This document shows positions 16,423-26,345 of a DNA stretch of 64,000 nt, one piece after another (within the stretch, counting starts at the first letter, position 1; each line of letters starts with the position of its first letter). The notes below the pieces were generated by a model. That model did no database searches and was not told the DNA's origin. It worked only from the letters and a program-made list of their open reading frames with translations. Source of the stretch: Agelaius tricolor (taxonomy: Eukaryota; Chordata; Aves; Passeriformes; Icteridae); contig JALJCS010000034.1 in NCBI GenBank assembly GCA_023055355.1, forward strand, positions 758,001-822,000, read 5' to 3'. A program made the translations under genes and the position numbers.

Positions 16423-16549
16423 GGCAGGAAAAATCATCCAACTCCTGCCATGTTTGCCCGAAGCTTTGGTGTTGGAGCAGCCAAAGGCAAGAGGCTTCAG
16501 CAGCAGGGCTCTGCGCTGGAGGGCTCTGGTCCTGCCCACGCTGTGGGGT
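16423..16549 (+). CDS. Splice-bounded candidate exon, unrecognised
   Basis: Preceded by TCTCTCTTTCAG and followed by GTGAGTCAG. One frame reads NHPTPAMFARSFGVGAAKGK and stays open throughout. The frame that would continue from the 12983-13197 exon is open too. Neither matches a family I can name. The good acceptor and donor are the only real evidence. Confidence 0.25.
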
Positions 16550-17711
16550 GAGTCAGAGGGACACAGGGCTCCCCTTTTCCTCTCTGCTGGCATGAGCTGC
16601 CATGGCAATGCCATTGCTGCCAGCCCAGCCCCAGCTGTGCCTGCTGGAGAAGGGCAGAGGTGCAGAGGCAGTGCCAGAGTTCCCTGGGGCTGCTGGAGCT
16701 GTGGTGCTGGCTGTGCCCTGAGGGCAGCTTGGGCATTGTCTGTGCAGCCCAGGGCTGCTCTGGGCCTTCCTTGGGGAGCTCTCAGTGCATGCCCAGCTCT
16801 GCCAGGGCTGGCAGCCGCTGCAGGGCTGGGTGACAGCCTCTGCTGGGGCTGGGGGCAGGCACGGCCCTGGCACAGGGGCAGGGGCAGGGCTGGCAGCATT
16901 TGGGAGCCGTGGGAGCAGAGTGAGGGGTGGTGCTGGGCACAGGGGTCAGCCTGTGCTCGTGTCAGCACAGCCCTGCAGGGCCCTGGCATCTGGGAGCAGC
17001 TCCAGCTCTCCTGGGGCCCAGGGATGGGCTCTGAGGGACTGGCTTTGCCTGTGCCTTTCCAGGGCAGCAGGAACAAGGGCAATGTGGTGCCAGAGCTGGG
17101 GCCCATCAGGCTGTATTTCCCTCTGGGAAAGCAGAACAGACTCTGGGCTGAGCTGAGTTTCCTGCAAGGGCTCAGAATCCAGGGAAAAGGGAGTTCAGGA
17201 ATTGCATCTGCTGCTGGGAACATTGCCTTAGGCTTGCTCAGTTTGTGTCTGTGAGCAGTGGGCTCTGGGCTGGAGAGGTGCTGTTGGCAGCAAAAGATGG
17301 AGTCCATGCTCTGCAGGGATGTGCAGGGAAGGACTGAGTGGGAGGGAAGGGCAGTATTTAGAAATGAGATCAGCATTTCTCCCAGAACTGGGCTGCAGCA
17401 GTGATGGGGGTGGTTGGCTTTGCTCTGGGCCTTGTTATTCCTTGTGCAATTTGCAAATTCTGCTGCATGATTTCCTGTCCAGTATCTTTCTAACAAAAAC
17501 TGACAGAAATTGAGGTTTAGGAGTAGAGCTGAGGTCCATTCACTGCACAATCTTGCCAAGGCTGGAGGACTGGGATGATGGCTGCTCTCAGCAAAGGTCA
17601 CTTCTCAATGCTGTGTCAGATTTGCCTCAGTGCTGGGCAGGAAAGGTGAGGGTTTGGATCAGGAATTGTGCAAACAAGGCCTGGGTGTGGTTGATTTGTT
17701 TTGTTTTTCAG

Positions 17712-17790
17712 TGAGCCAGGGCTGGCACAGGGAATGGTGCAGGTGCTGCTCTGGCACCAGAGCTGCTGCCCTTTGGAGCCATGTTCAAGG
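17712..17790 (+). CDS. Splice-bounded candidate exon, unrecognised
   Basis: Follows TTGTTTTTCAG and ends before GTGTGA. In phase with the MFARSFGVG frame of the exon at 16423 it gives EPGLAQGMVQVLLWHQSCC. The donor is weak. Listed because acceptor and phase agree; it may be chance. Confidence 0.15.
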
Positions 17791-17799
17791 TGTGACCAT

Positions 17800-20700
17800 A
17801 GAACACTTTGGGGGCTGTTTTCAGCACTCTGGGTTTCAGAACTGCTGCCCCCAGCCCGTTGCCAGCCCTGGGACATCTGCTCTGCTTCCAGGCTGTCCTT
17901 GCTGGAGCAGCCTGGTCCCTGCCGTGCCCAAGCCCTGAGACACAGAGGGAGCCCTGTGCCCAGGGGCCTTTGGCACCTTGTCAGGAAGGTGGCAGCAGCC
18001 CCGGGAGCAGGCTGGAGGTGAGAACTGGGTGTTGGGAGCTGAGGAGTGCTCATCTGGGCTGGGGGGAAGGGGCAGGAGTTTCCATGCCCCTGGAGCTTTC
18101 CTGCTGGCATGGGGCAGCACAGGGAGCAGCATTCATTGTGCCCCTCCCACGGGCAGTGCTGGCCTGGGTGTCTGTGCTGTGCCACCAGAGCGTGGCACTT
18201 GGCTGCTGTCACTGCTGTCACTGCCAGCCCAGCTGGGGGCTGTGCCCTCCTGCCAGCCCCAGCCAGGAGCTCCAGGGGTGCCTCTGGGCCCTGCTGGGAG
18301 CGTTTGCTGGGAATGTGCCCCATCCCTGGGAGCGTCCCTTTGTCCCTGGGCTGCCAGCCAGAGCTTTGGGCTGCTCAGGCTCAGGCTGGGATTGCCAAAG
18401 GCACCGAGAGGGAGCAGCACAGGGAGGGTGCTCAGAGAGGGGCTGGCAGAGCCCAGCTGGCAGGCTGGGCTGGCTGCTGCAGGTGGGGCTGTGTGCACTG
18501 CAGGCAGGGAATGTCCCCTTCCCTCAGCAGCCCTGCAGATCCCAAGGGCTCCCAGAGCAGGATTTTATTCCTTACCTCCCTTTGTGGAGATTGATTCTCC
18601 ACATTGCCATGAGCAATTCTTGGATTTCTCTAGGAGCAAACCTCCCAGCAGAGCCAGATTGCAGCGGAGGCCAGAGCTGTGTTTGGAGCAGGGAGTGCTG
18701 AGAGCTGCGTCTGCCTGTGCTGCCCCAGCCTGAGCACAGGCACAGGGAACAGCCTGGGCAAAGGGATTGGGGCAGTGGCTGATGCCCAGGGAGAAGAACA
18801 CAAACCCACAGCCCTTCAGCCTGACAGTCCCCTCCACCCAGAGCTCAGCACACATCCTCACAGGGAAGCCCAGCAGCTGAAGGGAAAAAAAACCCACAGA
18901 AGAAAAAGGTGATTTATTGTGCTGTAAAGTTCTTTCAAGTTGTTATTAAAGCCCAACCAACATTTGCTCTTGCTTTTGGTTGGGTGAATAACGAGCAGTG
19001 GGCACAGGTGATGCCATTCATGTGGCTGAAAACCTGGTGTGATCTAGAGGGGATCCAAGAACTGTTTGTGTAGGGCAATGGAGTGTGAGGGGATGTCAGG
19101 GGCAGTGAGGTGGCATTTTGGAGGGAATTGCTGAGGTCATTGAAGGGAGACCAGCAGACAATTTCCCTGGGAAATCCCAGGCCCCTCGGGCCCACAGCCA
19201 GGACTCTCCAGGGCTGAGGGGGCAGCACTGGAGACTCCCTGTGGCCTCCTTCCTTGGCAGCAGCCAGCAGGGAAGGGAGAAGAGGATCCCTGTGGGATGA
19301 GACTGCAGAGAGCGAGCAGAGGAGCAGCCTCGGGCTGGAGAAAGGCCAAGGGACCAACACGGTGGCACCAGGGCACCTGTGAGGAACAGAATGGACACTT
19401 GGAGGCCACATGGAGGTGAGGAGTGCATGGTTTGGGCAAAATGTCAGTGAATCTCCAGAGAGATAAGGAGGGGATATTTAGGAGGGAAACGCTGAGGTGA
19501 TGAGTTCACCCAGCCTGGCACAAGGTGTGTTTGCACAGGCTGGGGCCAGAGGTGGGGGTCAACCCAAAGCCAGCCCTGCTCAGCCTCTAAATCCCAGGAT
19601 AAGATGTACAGGCTGCCCACTGAGGGATTAAAAATACATAAAACTGAAACCAAGAGCATTCATGAGATTCTTGGGAATCCCATTAACTTGTTGGCAGAGC
19701 TCTTGACACAGTTTGGAGCTTTGATGACAAGAATGCATTTCTTTATTTGGATTATTCACTGTGTGGGATAGGGGGTTTGTTTGCATTTTAAGGCCCTCAT
19801 GGTGGCTCTGACACTGCTCAGGAGCTGGTAGAGAAGCAGAGTCAGAGCTCCTGGCAGGCACAGGGTGTTTTCCCCCATAGTGGATTGTGGAGCAATTGTC
19901 TGGGACCTGGATTGTCCCTCTGGGTGATGCCACTTGCTGTGGTTTGTATCATTCCATCCATTTAATTCCCAAAACTTCTCAGCCCAGGGGTTGGAGCTGA
20001 CAGGGCAGGACAAAGATTGTTCTCTGTGTGGTGCCCAGATTTGGGGTTCCCTGTCAGCTGTGCCAGTTCTGATGAATTCCACCCATAGCCCCAAATTCCC
20101 TGCTCCATTCCCGCTGCAGTAACCTCCCAGTGCCCCATGGAGTGTGGGCATTCCCATGCAGAGCTGCTGCCTTGGACAGCAGCTGTGTCAGGAGCCAGCA
20201 GAGCTTCCAAGGAAGCTCAGCAGCACAGGGCCAAGGCCAGGGTTCTATTCCATAGAAGTGGCTGTTGAGAACCCTCAGCCCAATGGTGTCCCTGGGCTCA
20301 CTGGCCAGAGCTGCCTGGAATGGAGCCCATTTCACCCCCCTGAGCTCCAGGATGGAGAAGATCCAGTGGATGGTTTAGAGCAGGAGAAGGCAGTGGCCAG
20401 ATGTGCTCCCAGCCTGAGCTGAGGCAGCCCCTGTGCCCAGGGGGGGACATCTCTCCCTGCAGAAGCTCAGCTCCTTTCAGAGCCTCAGCAGGGGCCTCTA
20501 CAAATTCTTTTCTCTCAGGAAAGGGATGCACAGCTTTGTCTTCAGCACACCTCCAGTGGCACCTACCTGGGAAAGCTTTCCATCACTTCTGCACTTCCAG
20601 CTGGATCCCTGGAAAACTCTGAACTCCATCCCACTGATTTTCAGGTACCTCTGAGGGCTGCTGCCTGGGATTGAACATCTGTGGGGGAAGATGGCCTTGG

Positions 20701-21650
20701 CTTTGATGCTGCTGATGGCCGATGGCCTCGGGCTGGGGAGGAGGGAAGGGATTTGGGGTGGCTGGGCCGCAGCTGGCAGCTGTGTGGGAGCTCTGAGCCA
20801 GGAGCTGCTGCTGAGCCCCTCTGCAAAGGGCCCGTGCCTCCATTCCCAGCAATGCCAGCTGCTCCTTGGGGTCCTGCTGGGCTACTGGTGGTCTCTGTCC
20901 GGGCTGAAGCATTTCCAGGGGCCTGCTCAGAGCAGCCCCTGGCCCAGGAGCCACGGTGCAGGCACAGCTCCTCCCCTGCAGATGCCAAAGACACGAGGTG
21001 CTGCTGCCTTTCAGGAGCTCCTGGCCTCCTCCTGCCCTGCGCTCCCAGCCAGCTGGGACACAGCCAGGGAACACCAAGGAGCATGGCTGGCAGCCAGCAG
21101 GAGACACCGAGGCCCCTGGGCCAGAAAAACAGCCCTGGCCTCAGCAGCCAGCATGGTTTGGAGCTGGCAACACTCACCTGCAGGCAACGCCCCCCGGCAC
21201 TCTCCAGAAGAGCTTTGGCCACGGAGCAAGGTAACCCTCAGGGCTTGTCTTGTTGGCTTCTTCCTGGGGAAACAAAGGGACATTGTGGGAGCACATTTAC
21301 AGCTGCTGGGGAAATCCTGGCAAGGGCAGAACAATCAGGGCTATGGGGAAGAGTTTGGTGCTGCCATGTTGAGTGCCAGCCAGTTCTGCCCCACAGCCAT
21401 TGCAGGGGCTGCTGTGTAAAGCAGCAGTAGCAGAAGGGAAGGAGCTGCATTTGCAGAGGAGTTCTCTTAGTGGCAGCAGTCATTGCCATCCCACACAGGG
21501 CCTTTGGAACAGCCCTGGGATTGGCCCAGGTGTTTGGAGCAGGGTGCTGAGAAGGCCAAAATTCTGGGTTTGATGCACAGCTGGGCCAGTCACTTCTCAC
21601 ATTTGACTTGATGATTCCCACGGCTCTGGAAATAAAGAACAAATCGTTTG
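17800..21650. other. Unannotated stretch
   Basis: About 3.9 kb of GC-moderate DNA rich in CTGGG and CAGCC words. Long open frames on both strands mirror composition. One segment, 21022-21229, lies between TGCCTTTCAG and GTAACC and could be an exon, but I recognise no product. Confidence 0.35.
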
Positions 21651-21699
21651 CACTGCTTTTTAACCCATGGGGTTTTTCCTAGCGTTTCCCTGGGGCTCC

Positions 21700-22690
21700 A
21701 GTCCCACCCCAGGCACAATGGCAGCGGGAGCAGCAACGCCTCGGCCCCAGCGGCCGTCCCAGAGCGGCTGCTCGTGGCTGGGAAGCTGCAGCCCCCAGCA
21801 GGGGCTGCGGGCACGGAGCAGGGGCTGCGGGCGCTGGGGCTCGTAGGGGAGCGCGGCGCTCGTGGCGTTACCGGGCCGGGGGGGCTGCGGGGCGGCGCCG
21901 TGTCCGCCAGGGGGCGCCCCGCGGGGCGGGCGGCGGCGCTGAGCGAGCGGCGATGCCCATGGGGTCCCGGGGCCGGTACGGGCGGTCTCGGTGTCCTTCC
22001 CGCTGCCAGCCGCGATCCAGAGGCTGCTCCGGGCAAGCGTCGTCCTCCTGGCGGCCATGGCAGCGGCACGGCACCGGCTCCCTGCCGCCGCAGCCGGAGC
22101 GTGCCTGGAGCCCCGGCGAGACCCAGCCCCGCACTGGCCGCAACCGGAGCGGCAGCGCTTGTCCCGGAGCGGCTTTTCCCGACCGCAGCGATAGTGGTCC
22201 CGATGCCAGCCCCAATCCTACCTCGATTCTCTGGCCTTGGCACCCATACCCTGCCCGCCGAGAAAGAAGCAGCTCGGCCCAGCTTCCACAAGAAATACCG
22301 GCAGGACCAGGATACGAATTCCCAGGCCTAAATCCCCGTCCCGGTCCCGGTCCCAGCCGAGCGCCGTGGACCCCGCGCAGCACCAGCAGCAGCCCCCGAT
22401 TGGGATCTCCGCACAGCGCTCCGACCGACGCTCCCGCCGCCTCCCGGGATGAGCATCCCGCGCAGAAAACGGGACAGGCGCCGATCCGCCGGGATTTATG
22501 GGCGGGCGGGGGGCGGGGGGGAGGCGGGGCCCTGGGGGCGGGGCCGGCACAGGTGCGAGGGGCGGGGCCGGCACAGGTGTGAGGGACCCCAGTGCGGCTG
22601 CGCGGGGCGGGGCCTTGGGGGATTTAAGGCGCGGGGAGGCCACGGCGGAGCCATTTGCTCCTGGGCGTTGGGTGAGGGAGGTTGCTGCCG
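21700..22690. promoter_or_regulatory. CpG island leading into the left palindrome arm
   Basis: Dense CpG. At 22,500-22,640 GGGGCGGGGCCGGCACAGG is repeated in tandem (GC box plus CAGGTG E-box). Overlapping open frames exceeding 200 residues on both strands are composition artefacts: Pro/Ala/Arg/Gly only, no domain. Confidence 0.6.
21904..21918 (+). promoter_or_regulatory. CTCF-like motif
   Basis: CCGCCAGGGGGCGCC fits the CTCF core very well. The same motif in the same orientation occurs at 24946-24960, on the other side of the palindrome. Binding is inference. Confidence 0.5.
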
Positions 22691-23185
22691 GCCGGGGCCC
22701 TATATTTCTTTTTCTCTGCGTTTCTTTTCTCCTGCGTTTCTGTTGTGTTGTATTTCTGTGTATTTCTCCTTTCTACCCTCCCTTCCACCCCTCCCCCACC
22801 CCCTACACCCTCCCCCCCCCCAAACCCCCCCCCTCCCTCTCCCCCCTAGCCCTCCCCTCCCTCCCCCCCTACGGCCGCCCCTCTCTCATTCTCTACCCCA
22901 CCTACCCTACCCTACTTTCCCATCCTCTGCCTTCCCTCCCCAGCCGGACTCCCCCCTGACCCCGCTCCCAGCTCCCCCTTCCCCCCCACCAGTCGCTCCC
23001 CACCCGCCCTCAATCCCGCTCCTTTCTCCAGCCTGCCTTCCCCCCAGCCCCGTCCTCTGCTGTCCTGCACACCCCGATCTCTGCGCACCTTCTTCTCCGT
23101 TCCCCTGTTCTTGTTTTCCATTCCCCACTGTCCTCCTTTTCTCGCAGCCGCGGGGCTCGGGGTGCCGGGCAAGAATAAAGCCCTG
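22500..23185 (+). ncRNA. Short spliced transcription-unit candidate, copy 1
   Basis: In order: GC boxes (GGGGCGGGGCC) with CAGGTG, a TATA-like GATTTAAGG at 22,621, CGGCGGAGCCATTTGCTC as putative exon 1, a donor GTGAGG at 22,672, a 476 nt almost pure pyrimidine intron, an acceptor TTTTCTCGCAG ending at 23,147, then CCGCGGGGCTCGGGGTGCCG with AATAAA at 23,174-23,179. The polyA signal is only 26 nt after the acceptor, so a mature product would be tiny and without a useful ORF. Two more copies share acceptor, polyA spacing and pyrimidine intron. It could also be an unrecognised LTR or the first intron of a longer transcript. No product is proven. Confidence 0.45.
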
Positions 23186-24287
23186 AGGGCCGGAGCCCGG
23201 CGCCCCCGGCCTCGCTGGGGTCCCCACACGGGGCCGGAGCCGCTCTGCGGGTCCCCCCATTGCAGTCCAACACACCGCCCGACACCGCCGGGGCTCCGGC
23301 TTTCCCAACATCACACTGGGGGGGTCCTGGGGTGGGGGGCCCGAGTTACAGGGGCCCCCTCATTAGGAGGGGGTCCCAGGGGGGAGGGGGGGGATAGGAG
23401 GGGCCCCCTCCGGAGGAGGGGGTCCCTGGAGGGGGGTGGGGGAGGGCCCCCTCCGGAGGAGGGGGTCCAGGGGAGGGGGCGAGGCCTGGGGGTAATACCC
23501 CCCCCCAGGCCCCGCCCCCTCCCCTGGACGCCCTCCTCCGGGCGGGGTCCCGCCCCGGCCCCCTCCAGGGACCCCCTCCTCCGGACCGGGGCCCGGGGGG
23601 AGGGTGGGGCGGGCGGGGACAGGACGGCAGGGGACGGTCGTGTGTCTGGCAATTTTTTTTTTTTTACGTGAGCTCACGCTGCAGAGTGACGTGCCCGCCC
23701 CTGCTTCCCCCCCACCCCACCCGCCCTCCCCCCCTCCCGGGCCCCGGTCCGGAGGAGGGGGTCCCTGGAGGGAGCCGGGGTGGGACCCCGTCCAGAGGAG
23801 GGGGTCCGGGGAAGGGGGCGTAGCCTGGAGCGGGGACTACGCCCCCCCAGGCCCCGCCCCCTCCCCTGGACCCCCTCCTCCGGAGGGGGCCCTCCCCCAC
23901 CCCCCTCCAGGGACCCCCTCCTCCGGAGGGGGCCCCTCCTAACCCCCCTCCCCCCTGGGACCCCCTCCTAATGAGGGGGCCCCTCCTGACCCCCCCTCCC
24001 CCCTGGGACCCCCTCCTAACGAGGGGGCCCCTCCTAAACCCCCCTCCCCCCTGGGACCCCCTCCTAATGAGGGGGCCCCTGTAACTCGGGCCCCCCACCC
24101 CAGGACCCCCCCAGTGTGATGTTGGGAAAGCCGGAGCCCCGGCGGTGTCGGGCGGTGTGTTCGACTGCAATGGGGGGACCCGCAGAGCGGCTCCGGCCCC
24201 GTGTGGGGACCCCAGCGAGGCCGGGGGCGCCGGGCTCCGGCCCTCAGGGCTTTATTCTTGCCCGGCACCCCGAGCCCCGCGGCTGCG
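23145..24287. repeat. Nested GC-rich inverted repeat (palindrome)
   Basis: The stretch from the AATAAA exon (23,148) through the TGTTGGGAAAGCCGG-complement block near 23,300 reappears reversed at about 24,110-24,285 with few changes. Inside lie smaller hairpins: GGCCTGGGGGTAATACCCCC near 23,496, and a similar one near 23,844. The unit GGGGGTCCCNGG / GGGACCCCCTCCTAATGAGG is repeated about every 50 bp at 23,935-24,085. Near the centre are a T-tract (23,650-23,663) and the perfect palindrome CGTGAGCTCACG (23,667-23,678). Strong hairpin and G-quadruplex potential. Confidence 0.8.
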
Positions 24288-24760
24288 AGAAAAGAAAGAA
24301 ACGGGAGGACGGGGAGACAGGAGAGATGGGGGTGGTGAGGACGGGGAGGGAGAGGGGTCGGAGTGACGAGGGAAGCGGGACAGGAAGGGAAAGGCCGAGG
24401 GGGGACAAGAGGGACGGTGGAAAGAGGAGGAATAGAAGGGAGTAGTGGGGAAGGGACACGACAGGAACGAGTGGGGGGAGTCGGGTTTGGGAGGAGAGGA
24501 AAAGAGCGTTTTAGGGCGAGAGGGAAGGGGGAGAAAGAAAGGGAATACGCGGGGAAGGAAGGAGGGCTAGAGAGAGGGACAGAAAGGGAGGCCGAAGCCT
24601 CCGCGCCTTACCTGCGGAGCCCGCACACGGAGCTCCCGTCCGCACCGTGCTCTGAGTGAGCAAATGGCGGCCGAGGCGATTTCCGGGGTCTAAAACACCT
24701 CGGCCCCGCCCCGCGCAGCCGCTCTGGGGCCCCGCACACCTGAGCCGCGCCCGCCGTGCA
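24235..24760 (-). ncRNA. Short spliced transcription-unit candidate, copy 2
   Basis: Mirror of copy 1. Reading the minus strand: GGGGCGGGGCCGGCTCAGGT boxes near 24,760, a GTTTTAGACC TATA-like site near 24,695, GCCATTTGCTCACTCAGAGC as exon 1, donor GTAAGG at 24,611, a 328 nt pyrimidine intron, acceptor TTTTCTCGCAG, an exon starting at 24,282, and AATAAA at 24,256-24,251. It faces copy 1, so the two would converge on the palindrome centre. Donor, acceptor and polyA signal are kept although the intron differs in length and sequence, which suggests selection on signals or a recent shared origin. Confidence 0.45.
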
Positions 24761-24945
24761 CACCTGAGCCGGCCCCGCCCCTGGTCCCGCCCTTTGTGCC
24801 GCCTGTCCCCGCCCCCGTTCTCTCAGGCCCCGTCCCTTGTGCCGCCCGGTTCCGCCCCTGTCCCCGCCCCCTGTTTTCAGGCTCTGCCCCCCGCACCGCG
24901 TTCCCCCGCCAGGCGGGGGCGCCGCGCTCGCACCGCGCTCCGTGT

Positions 24946-24960
24946 CCGCCAGAGGGCGCC
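24946..24960 (+). promoter_or_regulatory. CTCF-like motif
   Basis: CCGCCAGAGGGCGCC, one base from the motif at 21,904 and in the same orientation. Together they bracket the palindrome. Confidence 0.5.
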
Positions 24961-25789
24961 CTGCGTGGTGCCGGCCCCACACGGCGGCTCCGCACCGGGG
25001 AACGGCCGCGATCCCGCACCCGGCAGCGCCCCGTGCCCGCGGCCATCCCGGGCCCCAAACCGGTCCCGGGCCCGCTGCCGCTTCCATCCGCCCGACGGGG
25101 GAGAGGCGGCACCGCCCGGCACACCCCAGCGGCGCTCTGCCCGCCACCCCCGGCCTCGGTGGCGGTGGCACCGTCGCATCGCCCCGTGCCCGCGCTCCGT
25201 GGCCCCGCCCCTCGCACCTGTGCCGGCCCCGCCCCCCTGTCCCCCCCGGTCCCGGGGCCATCGCTCGGGGGCCTCGCTCGGCGCTGTGCGAGCCCCGCCC
25301 GACGGCTGCTCCCGCCGGGGACCGCTCGGAGCCTGGGCCGCTGCGGCGGGGCCGTGACCGCGGCCCGGGCTGCGGGGGCCGAGCGCTGCCTGGCTCTGCC
25401 GGGGGGCCCCGGGCGGTGCCGCCTCTCCCCCGTCGCCATCGGGACTGGCATCGCTATGGGGCGGGAGGGGCCTGGCTCTCCTGAGCCCGCAGAGCCCCGT
25501 CCCGGTGTCACCTTCCGTGTCCCGGCGCCGCGGGCGGGAGTGGCGGGCAGGGAGCGGCAACCGTCGGCCGCGCCTTCCCGTCCCGCTCCGTCGGGCCCGG
25601 GCTCGCCGAGCCCCGGCCGGGACCCGCCCAGGCCCGGGGACACCGCGGCTCCCGCCCCGCCTCCTGCCCCCGGCACCTCCCCGCCCGCCCGGCAACGGCC
25701 CCGGGGCCTCCGGCACCCGAGACCGCGGCGGGGGCTGGGCCCGAGCCCCCGAACGCCGGCCCCACGGGCTCCGCAACGCCGCGCTCCCG

Positions 25790-25925
25790 GCTCCTCACCC
25801 CCCGCCCATCGGCACCGGGGAGAGGCCCCACGAGTGTCCCGGCTCCGGGAAGAGCCTCGGCCGGAGCTCGGCCTCCGCTGCCGAGCGCCACGAGGGAGCG
25901 CCTGAGCGCTTCTCTCAGCCCCGAA
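25790..25925 (+). pseudogene. C2H2 zinc-finger remnant
   Basis: One frame reads GTGERPHECPGSGKSLGRSS, which is the zinc-finger linker TGERPHEC followed by a CGKSF-type finger whose second Cys is replaced (CPGSGKS). The expected His residues do not follow in order. Fits the decayed edge of a KRAB-less C2H2 array such as those common on bird chromosomes. A single degenerate finger cannot assign a gene. Confidence 0.45.
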
Positions 25926-26197
25926 GCCGCCCCCGTCAGGCCGGGGCCGGGCCCGGACAGCGCCGGGCCGGGGCTCCGCCTTCCGAGCACTCGCACGCAG
26001 CATTTGGGCTCTGGCCCCGGACCCCAAAATGCAGGACTCGGCCTCTGTGCTCGAGGCCTGGGCGAGCCTCGTTCTGCACCCCCGAAACACAGGGCTCAAG
26101 TCCCGGCTTCACAGCCCTCGGCCTGCCCAGCTGCGACTGGGTCCAAGTGCCAGCAGCGGAGCACTTTGTCCCTGAGCCCTCCTCACCTTCACCACCA

Positions 26198-26345
26198 CAA
26201 AAAAAAAAAAAAACAACAACAACAAAAAAAAACCAAACAAAAAAACAACAAAAAACAACAACAACAACAAAAAAAAAAAAAAAAAACAAAAAAAAAAAAA
26301 AACCCACCAAAAAACAACAACAACAAAAAAAAACCAAAAACCAAG
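26198..26345 (+). repeat. A-rich (CAA)n/(A)n low-complexity tract
   Basis: Runs of A broken by C or CAA, about 150 bp. The open frames of Lys/Thr or Phe/Val are artefacts. It could be an old poly-A tail, but no retroposed gene body precedes it. Confidence 0.85.

Larger units (their letters stand above)
24640..26060. promoter_or_regulatory. CpG island, right palindrome side
   Basis: About 1.4 kb of very CpG-dense DNA. Long open frames on both strands (up to 469 codons on the minus strand) are Ala/Gly/Arg/Pro only and overlap one another, so I do not call them genes. Confidence 0.6.

Noticed and set aside
24690..26099. 469-codon minus-strand ORF and overlapping plus-strand ORFs
   Set aside because: Extreme GC content removes stops in every frame; composition is only Ala, Gly, Arg, Pro.
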